A DNA stretch of 64,000 bases from Rikenellaceae bacterium (GCA_022766385.1 JALEPJ010000004.1:62001-126000); one strand, 5' to 3'. Positions 49,224 through 60,060 are shown, numbered from the stretch's first letter. Numbers and translations are program-made. The notes: generated from the sequence alone by a model not told the origin.

Positions 49224-50588
49224 ATGGATAGAGGCAATTTCGGCAACCGTTTCACAGCCATAATGGCAATGGCGGGCTCGGCCATAGGTCTGGGCAATAT
49301 CTGGCGCTTTCCCTATATGGTGGGGCAGAACGGCGGCGCGGCATTCATTATCGTGTACCTGTTTTTCGCCCTTTTCATCTGCATCCCCATCTTTCTATCA
49401 GAATCCGTCATAGGAAAGAGGTCCCAACTCAGCACCTTCGGAGCAATGGAGAAATATGCGCCCAAGGGGCAATGGAAGTGGCTCGGCCTGCTCACCGTCT
49501 TCACACCGCTGATCATCATTTCCTACTACAGCGTTGTGGGAGGATGGAGCATTGAATATCTGCTCAAGTCTCTCAGCTTCTCTTTCACCGACCCCCAGTT
49601 GAGCCGTGACGGTCACTCTGCCATCTTCCTGGATTTCGTCAGCTCAACCTGGAAACCCATCTTGCTCCATACTGCATTTATGGGAATAAACGCCATTATC
49701 GTAATGGCGGGGGTAAAGAAGGGCATAGAGAAGTTCACCAAGATAAGTACTCCCATACTCTTTCTCCTGGTGGTGCTGATCATGTGTTACTCCCTTACCC
49801 TTCCCGGAGCCAAGGCAGGAGTAATCTATATGTTGAAGCCTGATTTCTCGAAACTTACAGGCTCCGCAATGCTCTCTGCAATGGGGCAGGCCTTCTTCTC
49901 CCTATCCCTTGGCGTGGGCTGTATCCTGACCTATGCCTCTTACCTGAAAAAAGAAGAAAGCCTGCTGCATATCAGCGTCTTGACTTCGGTCTTCGATCTG
50001 TCTTTTGCGCTCATCGCTGGCTTCGCAATTATGCCTGCCGTTTTCGCTGCCGGAATAGAACCGGGAGCGGGACCCGGCCTTATTTTCGAAACCCTGCCTT
50101 TCATCTTCTCGACTATGGGACTTTCTGCTCCTTGGCTAAGCAATATCGTCGCCATCCTCTTCTTCGTGACCATACTTTTTGCAGCTCTAACCTCTTCGGT
50201 ATCAATGCTTGAGACGGGTGTGGCCTATCTTGTGGATGAGAAAAAGATGAGTAGGCCTGCCGCTGTGGGCTTGCTTTTCGCCGGCTGCTGGACCCTGGGC
50301 GTATTCTGTTCTCTCTCTTTCAGTTCGCTTGCAGACTTCAAGATTCTTGGCAACAGCCTCTTCGATTTCTGCGACAAGCTCACCTCAAACTTCCTGATGA
50401 GCTTCGGCTCCCTGCTCTTCGCCCTCTTTGCTGGCTGGAAGATGAAACGCAGCGACGTTTACGACGAACTTACCAATGGAGGAACGCTCAGAGGCAGTGT
50501 AAAGATGTTCGGCGTGCTCTATTTCCTCATACGCTATATTGCTCCTCTTGCCATTATTCTCATCTTCGCCACCAACCTTATCCTTTAG
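49224..50588 (+). CDS. Sodium-dependent transporter, NSS/SNF family (copy 2)
   Basis: NRFTAIMAMAGSAIGLGNIWRFPYMVGQNGGAAFII; clear paralogue of the preceding gene. Confidence 0.95.
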   Translation: MDRGNFGNRFTAIMAMAGSAIGLGNIWRFPYMVGQNGGAAFIIVYLFFALFICIPIFLSESVIGKRSQLSTFGAMEKYAPKGQWKWLGLLTVFTPLIIISYYSVVGGWSIEYLLKSLSFSFTDPQLSRDGHSAIFLDFVSSTWKPILLHTAFMGINAIIVMAGVKKGIEKFTKISTPILFLLVVLIMCYSLTLPGAKAGVIYMLKPDFSKLTGSAMLSAMGQAFFSLSLGVGCILTYASYLKKEESLLHISVLTSVFDLSFALIAGFAIMPAVFAAGIEPGAGPGLIFETLPFIFSTMGLSAPWLSNIVAILFFVTILFAALTSSVSMLETGVAYLVDEKKMSRPAAVGLLFAGCWTLGVFCSLSFSSLADFKILGNSLFDFCDKLTSNFLMSFGSLLFALFAGWKMKRSDVYDELTNGGTLRGSVKMFGVLYFLIRYIAPLAIILIFATNLIL

Positions 50589-50602
50589 CGCAAATAATTG
50601 AT

Positions 50603-50610
50603 TAAATTTG
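50603..50610 (+). promoter_or_regulatory. Bacteroidetes-type -7 element upstream of mutS
   Basis: TAAATTTG. Confidence 0.55.
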
Positions 50611-50636
50611 CAGTTCAGGATAATTGAGATTGTACG

Positions 50637-53240
50637 ATGGCCAAGGAAAAAGAAAAAAAGAAGGACGCGATGACCCCGATGATGAGGCAGTACTTTTCCC
50701 TCAAGGCACAATGCCCGGAGGCTCTGCTCCTCTTCCGTTGCGGTGATTTCTACGAGACCTACGGAGACGATGCTACCATAGCCAGCAAGGTTTTGGGCAT
50801 AGTCCTCACCCACAGGTCCAGTGCGATGAGCGACGACATAGCTATGGCCGGAGTCCCGTACCACGCCATCGACGCATATCTTCCCAAACTCATACGCGCT
50901 GGCTACAAGGTGGCCATCTGCGACCAGCTTGAAGACCCCAAATTGGCCAAGGGCATAGTCAAGAGAGGCATTTCCGAGCTCATTACTCCTGGAGTAGCTC
51001 TGGGCGAACAGATGCTGGAGCAGAAGAAGAACAACTTCCTGGCAGGCATAAAGCTCAATGGCGCCAGCTGCGGAGTTGCCTTTCTGGATGTCTCCACTGG
51101 CACTTTCAGCGTGGCTCAGGGTTCAGTCCAATACATTTCCACTCTTCTGTCCTCCTTTGATCCCAAGGAGCTGGTCGTAATCCGCAGTCAGGAAAGGATG
51201 TTGAAGGAACAGATTGACACCAATGCCTATATTACATCCATAGACGAATGGGCCTTCGTGCTGGATTCTGCCGAGGAGAAGCTCAAAAGTCAGCTTGGGG
51301 TCAGCACGCTCAAGGGTTTCGCCATTGACACCTGCCCGCTTGGCATCTGCTGCGCGGGAGCCCTGCTCGTATATCTCGAACAGACCCACCACAGCGGCCT
51401 GAGCAATATCTGCTCGATTTCCAGGATAGACAGTTCGCAATTCGTTTGGATGGACCGCTTCACTATCAGGAATCTGGAGGTTTTCGCTTCGGCTTCGGGC
51501 GACGAAGGCCATTCCCTTGTGCAGGTCGTTGACCATTGCTCATCCCCTATGGGATCCCGTCTGCTGCGCCAATGGCTGGCAATGCCGGTGATGGATATTG
51601 CCGAACTGAATGCCCGCTACGATGTTGTCCAGTATTTCAAGGACAATGAGGACACCCTCGCGATCTTGCAGACTTACATCGGCAATGTCGGTGACCTCGA
51701 ACGCATCATCTCCCGTGCAGCTACCGGCCGCATATTGCCCCGGGAAGTGCTTCAGCTTGGGAGATCCCTCGCGCAGATGGGGCCGATTTCCGAGCTGTGC
51801 CGGGCCTCCGGAGTGGAGGAGCTCTCGCGGATGATGGATGCACTGCAGGGCAGCGGGAACCTGCTTGGGGACATTGAACGCACCCTACTCGAAAAACCGG
51901 CAGCGCAAGTCGGAAAGGGCGATGTCATTGCCTCGGGCGTGGATGAGGAACTGGACGAGCTCAGACGCATACACAACGGAGGCAAGGATATAATGGACCG
52001 TATGCTTGAACGTGAGAGGGAGCGCACCGGAATCAGTTCGTTGAAAATAGGCTACAACAATATCTTCGGTTATTATATCGAGGTGCGCAACAGCCACAAG
52101 GACAAGGTGCCGGCAGAGTGGATACGCAAGCAGACTCTTGTCAATGCCGAGCGCTACATTACCGACGAGCTGAAGCAATACGAGGAGAAAGTTCTCAGCG
52201 CCGAGGGAAGGATACTCGAAATCGAGACCCGCATCTTCGCCGCCCTTGTCGCTGAAATCCAGACTTATATCAGGCAGATTCAGGGCAATTGCCAGATACT
52301 CGCCCGTCTCGATGTACTTTCGGGCTTCGCCCGCCTCGCAGCAGAAAGCGGATATTGCCGCCCTCAGGTGAACGGGGGCAAGGTTCTCGACATAAGGGAC
52401 GGCCGTCATCCCGTAATCGAAAAGATGATGCCTGCGGGGGAGGAATATGTTCCGAATGATGTTTATCTTGACTCCGAACAGCAGCAGATCATTATTCTTA
52501 CAGGTCCCAACATGGCCGGAAAGTCTGCCCTGCTGCGCCAGACCGCATTGATTGTGCTCCTCGCCCAGGCGGGCTCCTTCGTGCCTGCCCATAGCGCTGA
52601 AATAGGTGTTTTCGACAAGATTTTCACTCGTGTTGGAGCCACTGACAACATTTCCCGCGGAGAGTCCACCTTTATGGTGGAGATGCTTGAGACCTCGATG
52701 ATTTTGCACAATCTCTCCGAGCGCTCTCTGGTGTTGCTCGATGAGATTGGCAGGGGAACATCCACATACGACGGAATGTCCATTGCCAGGGGTCTCGTGG
52801 AGTATCTGCACGAGCGAGGCAAAGGTGCCAAGACTCTTTTCGCCACCCATTATCACGAGCTTAACGACCTTGAAACCATATATCCGAGGGTGAAGAATTT
52901 CCACGTTGCCGTAAAGGAAGCCGGCAAGCGCATCATCTTCCTCAGAAAGCTGCGTGAGGGCGGTGTTGCCCATAGTTTCGGTATCCACGTTGCCCGTATG
53001 GCGGGAATGCCGAAAGAGGTGCTGGACTCTGCCGAGCGCACGCTGAAAAGCCTCGAGGCTGCTGCTGTGCCTATCGCTGCCCCTCAGGGGGAACTGGGAG
53101 TGCAGCTTTCTCTCTTCCAGCTTGACGACCCTATGCTGGCCGAAATTCGTGACAAGCTGAAGTCTGCCGATTTGGACAATATGACGCCTTTGCAGGCCTT
53201 CGACCTGATCCGCTCGATGAAGCAGGAGCTCGGCATATAG
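50637..53240 (+). CDS. mutS: DNA mismatch repair protein MutS
   Basis: MTPMMRQYFSLKAQCPEALLLFRCGDFYETYGDDA; TGPNMAGKSALLRQTALIVLLAQAGSFVPA; LLDEIGRGTSTYDGMSIA. Confidence 0.98.
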   Translation: MAKEKEKKKDAMTPMMRQYFSLKAQCPEALLLFRCGDFYETYGDDATIASKVLGIVLTHRSSAMSDDIAMAGVPYHAIDAYLPKLIRAGYKVAICDQLEDPKLAKGIVKRGISELITPGVALGEQMLEQKKNNFLAGIKLNGASCGVAFLDVSTGTFSVAQGSVQYISTLLSSFDPKELVVIRSQERMLKEQIDTNAYITSIDEWAFVLDSAEEKLKSQLGVSTLKGFAIDTCPLGICCAGALLVYLEQTHHSGLSNICSISRIDSSQFVWMDRFTIRNLEVFASASGDEGHSLVQVVDHCSSPMGSRLLRQWLAMPVMDIAELNARYDVVQYFKDNEDTLAILQTYIGNVGDLERIISRAATGRILPREVLQLGRSLAQMGPISELCRASGVEELSRMMDALQGSGNLLGDIERTLLEKPAAQVGKGDVIASGVDEELDELRRIHNGGKDIMDRMLERERERTGISSLKIGYNNIFGYYIEVRNSHKDKVPAEWIRKQTLVNAERYITDELKQYEEKVLSAEGRILEIETRIFAALVAEIQTYIRQIQGNCQILARLDVLSGFARLAAESGYCRPQVNGGKVLDIRDGRHPVIEKMMPAGEEYVPNDVYLDSEQQQIIILTGPNMAGKSALLRQTALIVLLAQAGSFVPAHSAEIGVFDKIFTRVGATDNISRGESTFMVEMLETSMILHNLSERSLVLLDEIGRGTSTYDGMSIARGLVEYLHERGKGAKTLFATHYHELNDLETIYPRVKNFHVAVKEAGKRIIFLRKLREGGVAHSFGIHVARMAGMPKEVLDSAERTLKSLEAAAVPIAAPQGELGVQLSLFQLDDPMLAEIRDKLKSADLDNMTPLQAFDLIRSMKQELGI

Positions 53241-53307
53241 TTCCGGATGTCGGAGGAAAAAGCGAACGAACAGTTCCGATAATATGTTGATATACAGATA
53301 ATTGATA

Positions 53308-55956
53308 ATGAAACCAACAGTAAAACAGATACTCGTTTATTTGGGCATCATACTCTTTTTCCTGCTGCTCTCCTATGGCTTTATGCCCGAACTGCTTGGC
53401 GGGAAAGTCGTGAACCAGTCCGACATTACCGGCTATCAGGGTATGGCCAAGGAAATGCACGATTGGAACCGAGCCCATCCCCAGGATCCGACCTATTGGA
53501 CGGACAATGCCTTCGGAGGTATGCCGACCACAACCTTCGCAGACCCCGAGAAGGGTGACCTTACCCAACTGGTCTATAAGCTGCTCCTGTTTGGCAAGAG
53601 ACCGGCGAGCTATCTCTTCGTTTCGCTGCTGGGAGCCTTCCTGCTTATGCTCTCTCTGGGGCTGGACCTCGTGGTGGCGGTAGGCGGAGCCATTGCCATA
53701 TCCTTCTGCTCATACAATTTTCAGATTATTCAAGTGGGCCATAATACGAAGATGCAGGCCATTGCCTTCCTTCCATGGGCTTTGGCGGCTTTGGTCTTCA
53801 CCTATAGAGCGGCTCTGGGCAGATTGAAACGGAGCGGGGAGAAGAAGCGCGGCTGGCTGCCTCTCACCGTCCTTGGCGCCGTTCTGTTCGCATTGGCCAT
53901 CAGCCTGCAAATCAAGGCAAATCACCAGCAGATCAGCTACTATCTGCTGATAATGATATTGCTCTACGCAGTGGTACTTTTTATCTGGCTGCTGGCTGAC
54001 AAGGAGCGCCGCAAGGGTCTGGGGCGTTTCTTCGCGGCTTCCTTCCTGATGCTTGGCCTGGGCCTGGTAGGAGTGGCCACCAATGCCAACAAGCTCGTTC
54101 CGATAATGAAATATACGCCGCAGTCCATGCGCGGAGGCTCGGAGCTTCAGTCTGCCAGCAACGCTGACGGCGGCCTTACCATAGACTACGCCACCGCTTG
54201 GTCATATGGCTGGGAGGAACTTCCTAACCTGATGATTCCGAACTTCAACGGAGGCTCTTCATCCCAGGCTGTAGATCCAGAATGGTCCAAGACCTACGAG
54301 CTCTTCAAAAGTGCCGATCCTGCTGCCGCCAGGAATCTTTGCCAGTCGCTTCCTGCTTATTGGGGCCCCCAGCCTTTTACCGCCGGTCCTATGTATATGG
54401 GAGCCATAACAATATTCCTCTTCGTGCTCGGCCTCTTCTTCTGTCGGGGCAAGGAAAAATGGTGGCTTATAGCCTGTACCATATTGATGGTAATGCTCTC
54501 GCTGGGCTGCAACTTCATATGGTTCACCAAGCTCTTCTATAAGATTGCCCCTCTGTACAATAAGTTCAGGACTGTTTCAATGGCCCTGGTTGTCCTTCAG
54601 GTAACACTGCCTATGCTTGCCTGCATCCTGCTTGACAAGCTGCTCAAGGGCGGAATAAGCTTCAAGGAGTTCAAGTCCAAGGGCCTTGTCGCCTATCTTG
54701 TTACGGGCGGTGTCTGCCTGCTCTTCGCCCTCATTCCTTCGCTGGCGGGAAACTTCTCAGGCAGTGTGGATTCAGGTCAGCCGGACTATTTCGTTGATGT
54801 GCTCCGTCAGGACAGGCAAACCCTTCTGGTCCGCGATGCCCTGCGCTCCTTCGTGTTCATCTCCGGAGCCTTCCTGTTGCTTCTCTGGAGCCTGTGGATA
54901 CCGAAATCTGCACAGAAAAGTCTTGCTCAGAATACGGAAATGGCATACTCACGCCGCAGGACGGCCATAATTCTGGTCTTCCTCCTTGTGCTTGGAGACC
55001 TTTTCTTCGCTGGCAAGAGATACCTGAATTCCAGCCACTTTGTGACTGAAAGGAATTTCAATTCCGTCTTCAACAAATACCCTTCCGATGAGGCAATACT
55101 CCAAGACAACAGTCTCTCGTACAGGGTACTCGACCTCAGCGCCGGCACTTTCAGCGATTCCCGCACTTCATACTGGCACAAATCCGTAGGCGGCTATAGC
55201 CCGGCCAAGCTCCAGCGCTATCAGGAACTCATCGAAAGCTGTATCAGCCCTGAAATAAATACTCTTGCCAGAACTGCCCAAAGTGCAGAGAGTCTGGAGG
55301 ACTTCAATATTCCTATGGAGAAAGCTCAGATACTCAATGCGCTGAATACCAAGTATATAATACTTGCTCCTAATATGCAGCCTTACGAGAATCCTTATGC
55401 TTTCGGCAATGTCTGGTTCGTAGATAGCCTGAGGCTGGTTTCCGGTCCTGATGAGGCTTTGGCTTCTCTCCAATCGACTGCACTTCGCAGCGAAGCCCTG
55501 CTCGAACCTGCAGATGCGGCCATCTTTGCAGAAAGCGGACTCAAGCCGGGCTCAGCGTCAGATTTGGATCAAATAGAACTGGTTCACTACGCCCCGAACG
55601 AGCTCAGGTTCCGTTACAGATGCTCTGAATCGAGAGTGGCAGTCTTCAGCGAGGTTTATTATCCGGAAGGCTGGCACGCCTGGCTGGCAGACAGCGATCA
55701 GAGCTGCCCTGATGTGAATGCTTCCGCTGAAGTGAAGAGGAGAATGTCCGCCCAAGGCGAGCAGGTTCCGCTTTTCCGCGCGGATTGGATATTCCGTGCC
55801 GCAGTGCTTCCTGCAGGCGAGCACACTTTGATAATGAGATATGATCCTGAGTCAGTGATAGCCAGCAAGGCTGTGAGTACGTACACGTCCATTGCCCTGC
55901 TTCTCCTGTTGCTCCTGTCTGCGGGTGCGGCAGTTCTGAATATCAGGAAGGATTGA
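53308..55956 (+). CDS. YfhO-family multi-TM membrane protein
   Basis: Many TM helices; MHDWNRAHPQDPTYWTDNAFGGMPTTTF; YYPEGWHAWLADSD near the C terminus. Confidence 0.8.
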   Translation: MKPTVKQILVYLGIILFFLLLSYGFMPELLGGKVVNQSDITGYQGMAKEMHDWNRAHPQDPTYWTDNAFGGMPTTTFADPEKGDLTQLVYKLLLFGKRPASYLFVSLLGAFLLMLSLGLDLVVAVGGAIAISFCSYNFQIIQVGHNTKMQAIAFLPWALAALVFTYRAALGRLKRSGEKKRGWLPLTVLGAVLFALAISLQIKANHQQISYYLLIMILLYAVVLFIWLLADKERRKGLGRFFAASFLMLGLGLVGVATNANKLVPIMKYTPQSMRGGSELQSASNADGGLTIDYATAWSYGWEELPNLMIPNFNGGSSSQAVDPEWSKTYELFKSADPAAARNLCQSLPAYWGPQPFTAGPMYMGAITIFLFVLGLFFCRGKEKWWLIACTILMVMLSLGCNFIWFTKLFYKIAPLYNKFRTVSMALVVLQVTLPMLACILLDKLLKGGISFKEFKSKGLVAYLVTGGVCLLFALIPSLAGNFSGSVDSGQPDYFVDVLRQDRQTLLVRDALRSFVFISGAFLLLLWSLWIPKSAQKSLAQNTEMAYSRRRTAIILVFLLVLGDLFFAGKRYLNSSHFVTERNFNSVFNKYPSDEAILQDNSLSYRVLDLSAGTFSDSRTSYWHKSVGGYSPAKLQRYQELIESCISPEINTLARTAQSAESLEDFNIPMEKAQILNALNTKYIILAPNMQPYENPYAFGNVWFVDSLRLVSGPDEALASLQSTALRSEALLEPADAAIFAESGLKPGSASDLDQIELVHYAPNELRFRYRCSESRVAVFSEVYYPEGWHAWLADSDQSCPDVNASAEVKRRMSAQGEQVPLFRADWIFRAAVLPAGEHTLIMRYDPESVIASKAVSTYTSIALLLLLLLSAGAAVLNIRKD

Positions 55957-55968
55957 TTTTTTAGCAAT

Positions 55969-56745
55969 ATGGAAGTAAGAGCAAAGAAGGCGCTCGGCCA
56001 GCATTTCCTGACTGACCAGAGTATAGCCAGAGCAATAGTGGATGCGCTTCGCAATGATCCCCAGGCCCCGAGGGATGTTCTTGAAATCGGCCCGGGTATG
56101 GGTGTGCTCACTCAATACCTCATCAAGAGGGATGACATAGACCCTATGATGGTGGAGATTGATACTGAGTCAGTTGAATATCTGCTTACCCATTTCGCCG
56201 GTATGCAGGGCAAGCTCATTGAGGGGGATTATCTTCGCCTGAACATTTCGAAGTTCTTCACTGATAAGTATAGAATCATCGGCAATTTCCCCTACAATAT
56301 ATCATCCCAGATTTTCTTCAAGATATTGGAGGATAAGGACAAGGTTCCGGAGGTGGTATGTATGATTCAGAAAGAGGTGGCAGACCGTATTGCTGAGGGC
56401 CCGGGAACCAAGACCTACGGAATATTGTCTGTGCTCCTGCAGGCATGGTATAATATTGAATACGTGCTTACGGTAGGTCCGGGAGCCTTTGCTCCGCCTC
56501 CAAAGGTGAAATCTGCCGTTATTAGGCTGGTCAGAAACGAACGTACGGAGCTTGCTTGCGATGAGAAACTATTCAAGACTGTGGTCAAGATGGCCTTCAA
56601 CCAGAGACGCAAGACTTTGCGCAATGCCCTTAAGCAGATGACTCCGGAGGGTATGGATACAAGCGACCCTGTTTTTGATTTGAGAGCCGAACGCCTCAGT
56701 GTCGATGATTTTGTCGCGCTTACGAGGCGTTTCGAGCAGCTCTGA
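55969..56745 (+). CDS. rsmA: 16S rRNA (A1518/A1519) dimethyltransferase
   Basis: KKALGQHFLTDQSIARAIVDAL; LEIGPGMGVLTQYL; IIGNFPYNISSQIFFKIL. Confidence 0.97.
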   Translation: MEVRAKKALGQHFLTDQSIARAIVDALRNDPQAPRDVLEIGPGMGVLTQYLIKRDDIDPMMVEIDTESVEYLLTHFAGMQGKLIEGDYLRLNISKFFTDKYRIIGNFPYNISSQIFFKILEDKDKVPEVVCMIQKEVADRIAEGPGTKTYGILSVLLQAWYNIEYVLTVGPGAFAPPPKVKSAVIRLVRNERTELACDEKLFKTVVKMAFNQRRKTLRNALKQMTPEGMDTSDPVFDLRAERLSVDDFVALTRRFEQL

Positions 56746-56776
56746 AATATTGTAAGAAAGGGTGACGATCAGCCGA

Positions 56777-57844
56777 TCAGCCGAGCAGTTCGGCCAGTCG
56801 GGCGGCAATATCGAGGAAGGCGAGACTGTCCGCTCTGCTTCCGAGTGCAGCGGGTTCACCGCTGTCACCGTTTTCCCGTATACTCTGGACCAGAGGAATC
56901 TGTCCAAGCAGCTCCACCCCGAGTCCTTCAGCCATCCTGGCGCCTCCATCCCTTCCGAAGATGTAATACTTTTCATCCGGATGCTCTTCCGGGGTGAACC
57001 ATGCCATATTCTCCACAAGTCCGAAAATAGGCTTGTTGATGCCAGGATTGCGGAACATATTGACTCCCTTTTCCACGTCTGCCAAGGCCACTTTCTGAGG
57101 TGTGGTCACAATGACTGCGCCCTCGACAGGAATGTCGTGCACCAGTGAAATATGAATGTCACCGGTTCCCGGAGGCATATCGATGAGCAGGAAGTCCAAT
57201 TCTCCCCATTTAACCTGCAATATCATCTGTTTCAATGCATTGCATGCCATAGGTCCACGCCAGATAAGGGCCTGTCCGCGCTCTGCGAAGTATCCTACGC
57301 TCATCCATTCCACACCATACTTCTTCAAAGGGAGGAAGTAGTCCTTGCCGTCTTCCTGAACAGCTTCCGGGGCGAGGTCTTCTGTGCCTGTCATAGTTGG
57401 AACGGATGGACCGTAAACATCTGCGTCTGCAAGGCCGACCCTGTATCCCAGGCGCGCGAGAGCCACGGCCAGATTGACAGCAACCGTGCTCTTGCCGACT
57501 CCGCCCTTGCCAGAGGCAATGCCTATGATATGACGGACATATCTGAGCTGTTCGAGGTCCAGGTCGAGCTTGTTGCTTTTCTTTGGGGCTTCATCTACGA
57601 TTATTGACTCCACCTTGATTTCAATGTCATTGCCCAGCTCCCTGACGAGAGCCGCCCTGGCGCTTCCGATGAGATATTCGCTGAGGGGGTCGCGGCGTTT
57701 TGGAAATGCAAGTGTCAGTTTGACTTCCTTGTCCCCGCATTCGACTGAGTGTACCATGCCGAGGGCGACAAGGTCCTTGTCGCCCTTTCCCGGATGGTGT
57801 ACTTCTGTCAATGCTTTCAGAATGTTTTCCTTTGTCATTGCCAT
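56777..57844 (-). CDS. Mrp/NBP35 family P-loop ATPase (Fe-S carrier)
   Basis: IGIASGKGGVGKSTVAVNLAVALARLGYRVGLADADVYGPSVP; DFLLIDMPPGTGDIHISL. Confidence 0.95.
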   Translation of the reverse strand: MAMTKENILKALTEVHHPGKGDKDLVALGMVHSVECGDKEVKLTLAFPKRRDPLSEYLIGSARAALVRELGNDIEIKVESIIVDEAPKKSNKLDLDLEQLRYVRHIIGIASGKGGVGKSTVAVNLAVALARLGYRVGLADADVYGPSVPTMTGTEDLAPEAVQEDGKDYFLPLKKYGVEWMSVGYFAERGQALIWRGPMACNALKQMILQVKWGELDFLLIDMPPGTGDIHISLVHDIPVEGAVIVTTPQKVALADVEKGVNMFRNPGINKPIFGLVENMAWFTPEEHPDEKYYIFGRDGGARMAEGLGVELLGQIPLVQSIRENGDSGEPAALGSRADSLAFLDIAARLAELLG

Positions 57845-57870
57845 AAATGGTAATCCTGCCTTTGGAGGCA

Positions 57871-60015
57871 CTATCTTACGATATTCATTTCATTGAGAAG
57901 ATAGCCGGCTCCGCCGAGCTTGTCCATAGCGAGGAGGACATAGCGTATATCGACGCAGATGCATCTCTGGAGTTCAGGCTCAAACATTATGTCGCTTGAC
58001 ATTGACTCCCAGTTTCCGTCGAATGCGAGGCCGATAAGATTGCCGTCGGCATCGAGGACAGGTGAGCCGGAGTTGCCTCCTGTGATGTCGCAGTTGATGA
58101 GGAAGCAGGTCGGAAGTTCTCCGTCAGCGCTGGCATATTGACCATAGTCCTTGTTCTCGTAAATGGTCTTCAGGCCCGCAGGGACGCGGAATTCGTAATT
58201 GTCCGGATCTTCCTTTTCCATCACTCCCTTGAGGGTCGTGTAATGCTTGTAGAGCACTCCGTCCTTTGGCGAGTATGATTTGACAGTGCCATAGGTCAAT
58301 CTCATAGTGCTGTTTGCATCCGGATATGAAGGCTCGCCTGCCTTCCACTCCAGAAGACCCTTGGTGAAGACCTTGTTTCCCTTTGCAATTATCTCTTCAG
58401 CAGCCGTCATTTCAGGGGTGAGTCTGACAGCAACAGTGGCTATGGCATTGTAGAGCTGGACGGCTGGGTCGTTTTTGATCTGATCTGTGCTAGTGATACC
58501 CTTGACCTTCTCAATGGATGTGAAGACGCTGTTCTCGAAGAGATAGTCCACATACTCCTCGACATTGTCGATATCGTGGCCTTCGATGACTATTTTATCT
58601 TCAGCTTTTACGTTTGCGAGGTAGAACTTGAAGAGAGCGACAGCTTCTTTACGGTCGAGATCGAGGCTGTAGTTTTTGAAATTGCTTTCCATCAAGGTCT
58701 GGATCATAGAGAAGATTTCGGTATCATCGGAACCGCCGCGCTTCATCAATTCGTATGAAGAGAACATACTCCGGCTAAAGCCTACAAGTTCGATTCTGTA
58801 GATGGATTCGGTGAGCAGAGCATAGGCCTTCTCGGCCTCGGTCGAAGCTTCAACTGCACTGCTGATGGTCTGGAGTGCGTCTCCATATTCCTCAACCCTC
58901 TTTTTCTTGGAGTTCACCCAGGAAGTGAAAGCCGCCTCCTTCTGCTCTTCGCGCTCAATGATATTAAGCTTGGCGAAGGATTCGCGCATTCCTATCCATT
59001 TCTTCCAGCTATTTGACGAACTTGCATACTTGCTTGCATACTGGAGGTTTACGACAGGGTCGGCCATTCTTGCCTCCCACATTACATCCTGGCGCACAGT
59101 CCTCGCATTTATGCGTATGTCATTTATTTCAAGCGTCTGCTTGAGCTGTGAAGCGGTCATAAATCTCTGGGTGCTTCCTGGATATCCCATAATCATAGCG
59201 AAATCACCGTCTTCCACTCCCTTGAGGGAGATGCTGAGGGACTTCACCGGGGTATAAGGAATATTGTCCTCGGAATACGCAGCAGGCTCATTGTCCTTTC
59301 CTGCATAAACGCGGAACATTGAGAAGTCGCAGGTATGGCGCGGCCACATCCAGTTGTCGGTATCGCCTCCGAACTTTCCGAGTGAAGTCGGCGGAGCACC
59401 AACGAAACGCACATCGGTGTAGGTCTTCGATATAATGAGATAATAAACATTGTCATTGTAGAAGCTGGTCACTCTGGCGCGGCAATGAGGATGGTCCGCC
59501 TCGGCCTTCTTTTGGAGGGCGTCGATCATTGCGTTTCTCGCAGCTTCGGCGATTTCCTCCTTGTTTTCAAAATTTTTGCTCTTCTTGAGAGCCTCATCAT
59601 AGGCCTTGTTGAGGGCATCGGTAACGTCTGTCATACTCTGAAGGAAGGTAACTGACAGACCCTTTGCGGGGATCTCCTGCTTGCCTGTCATTGCCCAATA
59701 GCCGTCTTCAAGATAGTTATGTTCAGGGCTTGAAAGGGCCTGGATATAGCTGTATCCGCAATGGTGGTTGGTGACGATGAGTCCGTTGTCTGAAATGACT
59801 TCTCCAGTACAACCTCCGCCGAAATGGACTATCGCGTCCTTGAGTGACGAATGGTTGATGCTGTAGATCTGCTCCGGGGTGAGACGGCAACCGAGTTCCG
59901 CCATAGCTCCGGCGTTCATCTTCTGGAGAAGAGGCAGCAGCCACATACCCTCGTCTGCTCTTGCGGAGAGGGTGAGAAACAGCATAGTGCTGATGGTTAA
60001 AAGGATTTTCTTCAT
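57871..60015 (-). CDS. S46 family dipeptidyl-peptidase (DPP7-like subtype by the S1 residue)
   Basis: Signal peptide then DEGMWLLPLL; GGGCTGEVISDNGLIVTNHHCGYSYIQ; ITGGNSGSPVLDADGNLIGLAFDGNWESMSSD. Confidence 0.93.
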   Translation of the reverse strand: MKKILLTISTMLFLTLSARADEGMWLLPLLQKMNAGAMAELGCRLTPEQIYSINHSSLKDAIVHFGGGCTGEVISDNGLIVTNHHCGYSYIQALSSPEHNYLEDGYWAMTGKQEIPAKGLSVTFLQSMTDVTDALNKAYDEALKKSKNFENKEEIAEAARNAMIDALQKKAEADHPHCRARVTSFYNDNVYYLIISKTYTDVRFVGAPPTSLGKFGGDTDNWMWPRHTCDFSMFRVYAGKDNEPAAYSEDNIPYTPVKSLSISLKGVEDGDFAMIMGYPGSTQRFMTASQLKQTLEINDIRINARTVRQDVMWEARMADPVVNLQYASKYASSSNSWKKWIGMRESFAKLNIIEREEQKEAAFTSWVNSKKKRVEEYGDALQTISSAVEASTEAEKAYALLTESIYRIELVGFSRSMFSSYELMKRGGSDDTEIFSMIQTLMESNFKNYSLDLDRKEAVALFKFYLANVKAEDKIVIEGHDIDNVEEYVDYLFENSVFTSIEKVKGITSTDQIKNDPAVQLYNAIATVAVRLTPEMTAAEEIIAKGNKVFTKGLLEWKAGEPSYPDANSTMRLTYGTVKSYSPKDGVLYKHYTTLKGVMEKEDPDNYEFRVPAGLKTIYENKDYGQYASADGELPTCFLINCDITGGNSGSPVLDADGNLIGLAFDGNWESMSSDIMFEPELQRCICVDIRYVLLAMDKLGGAGYLLNEMNIVR

Positions 60016-60060
60016 TCTTCGATATAATATAGTTGCTTTTTCTATGTTATTGGAACGGAT

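Noticed and set aside
51885-52988. 367-aa minus-strand ORF opposite mutS
   Set aside because: Antisense shadow ORF; the plus strand encodes the unmistakable MutS core and the minus translation shows no family features.
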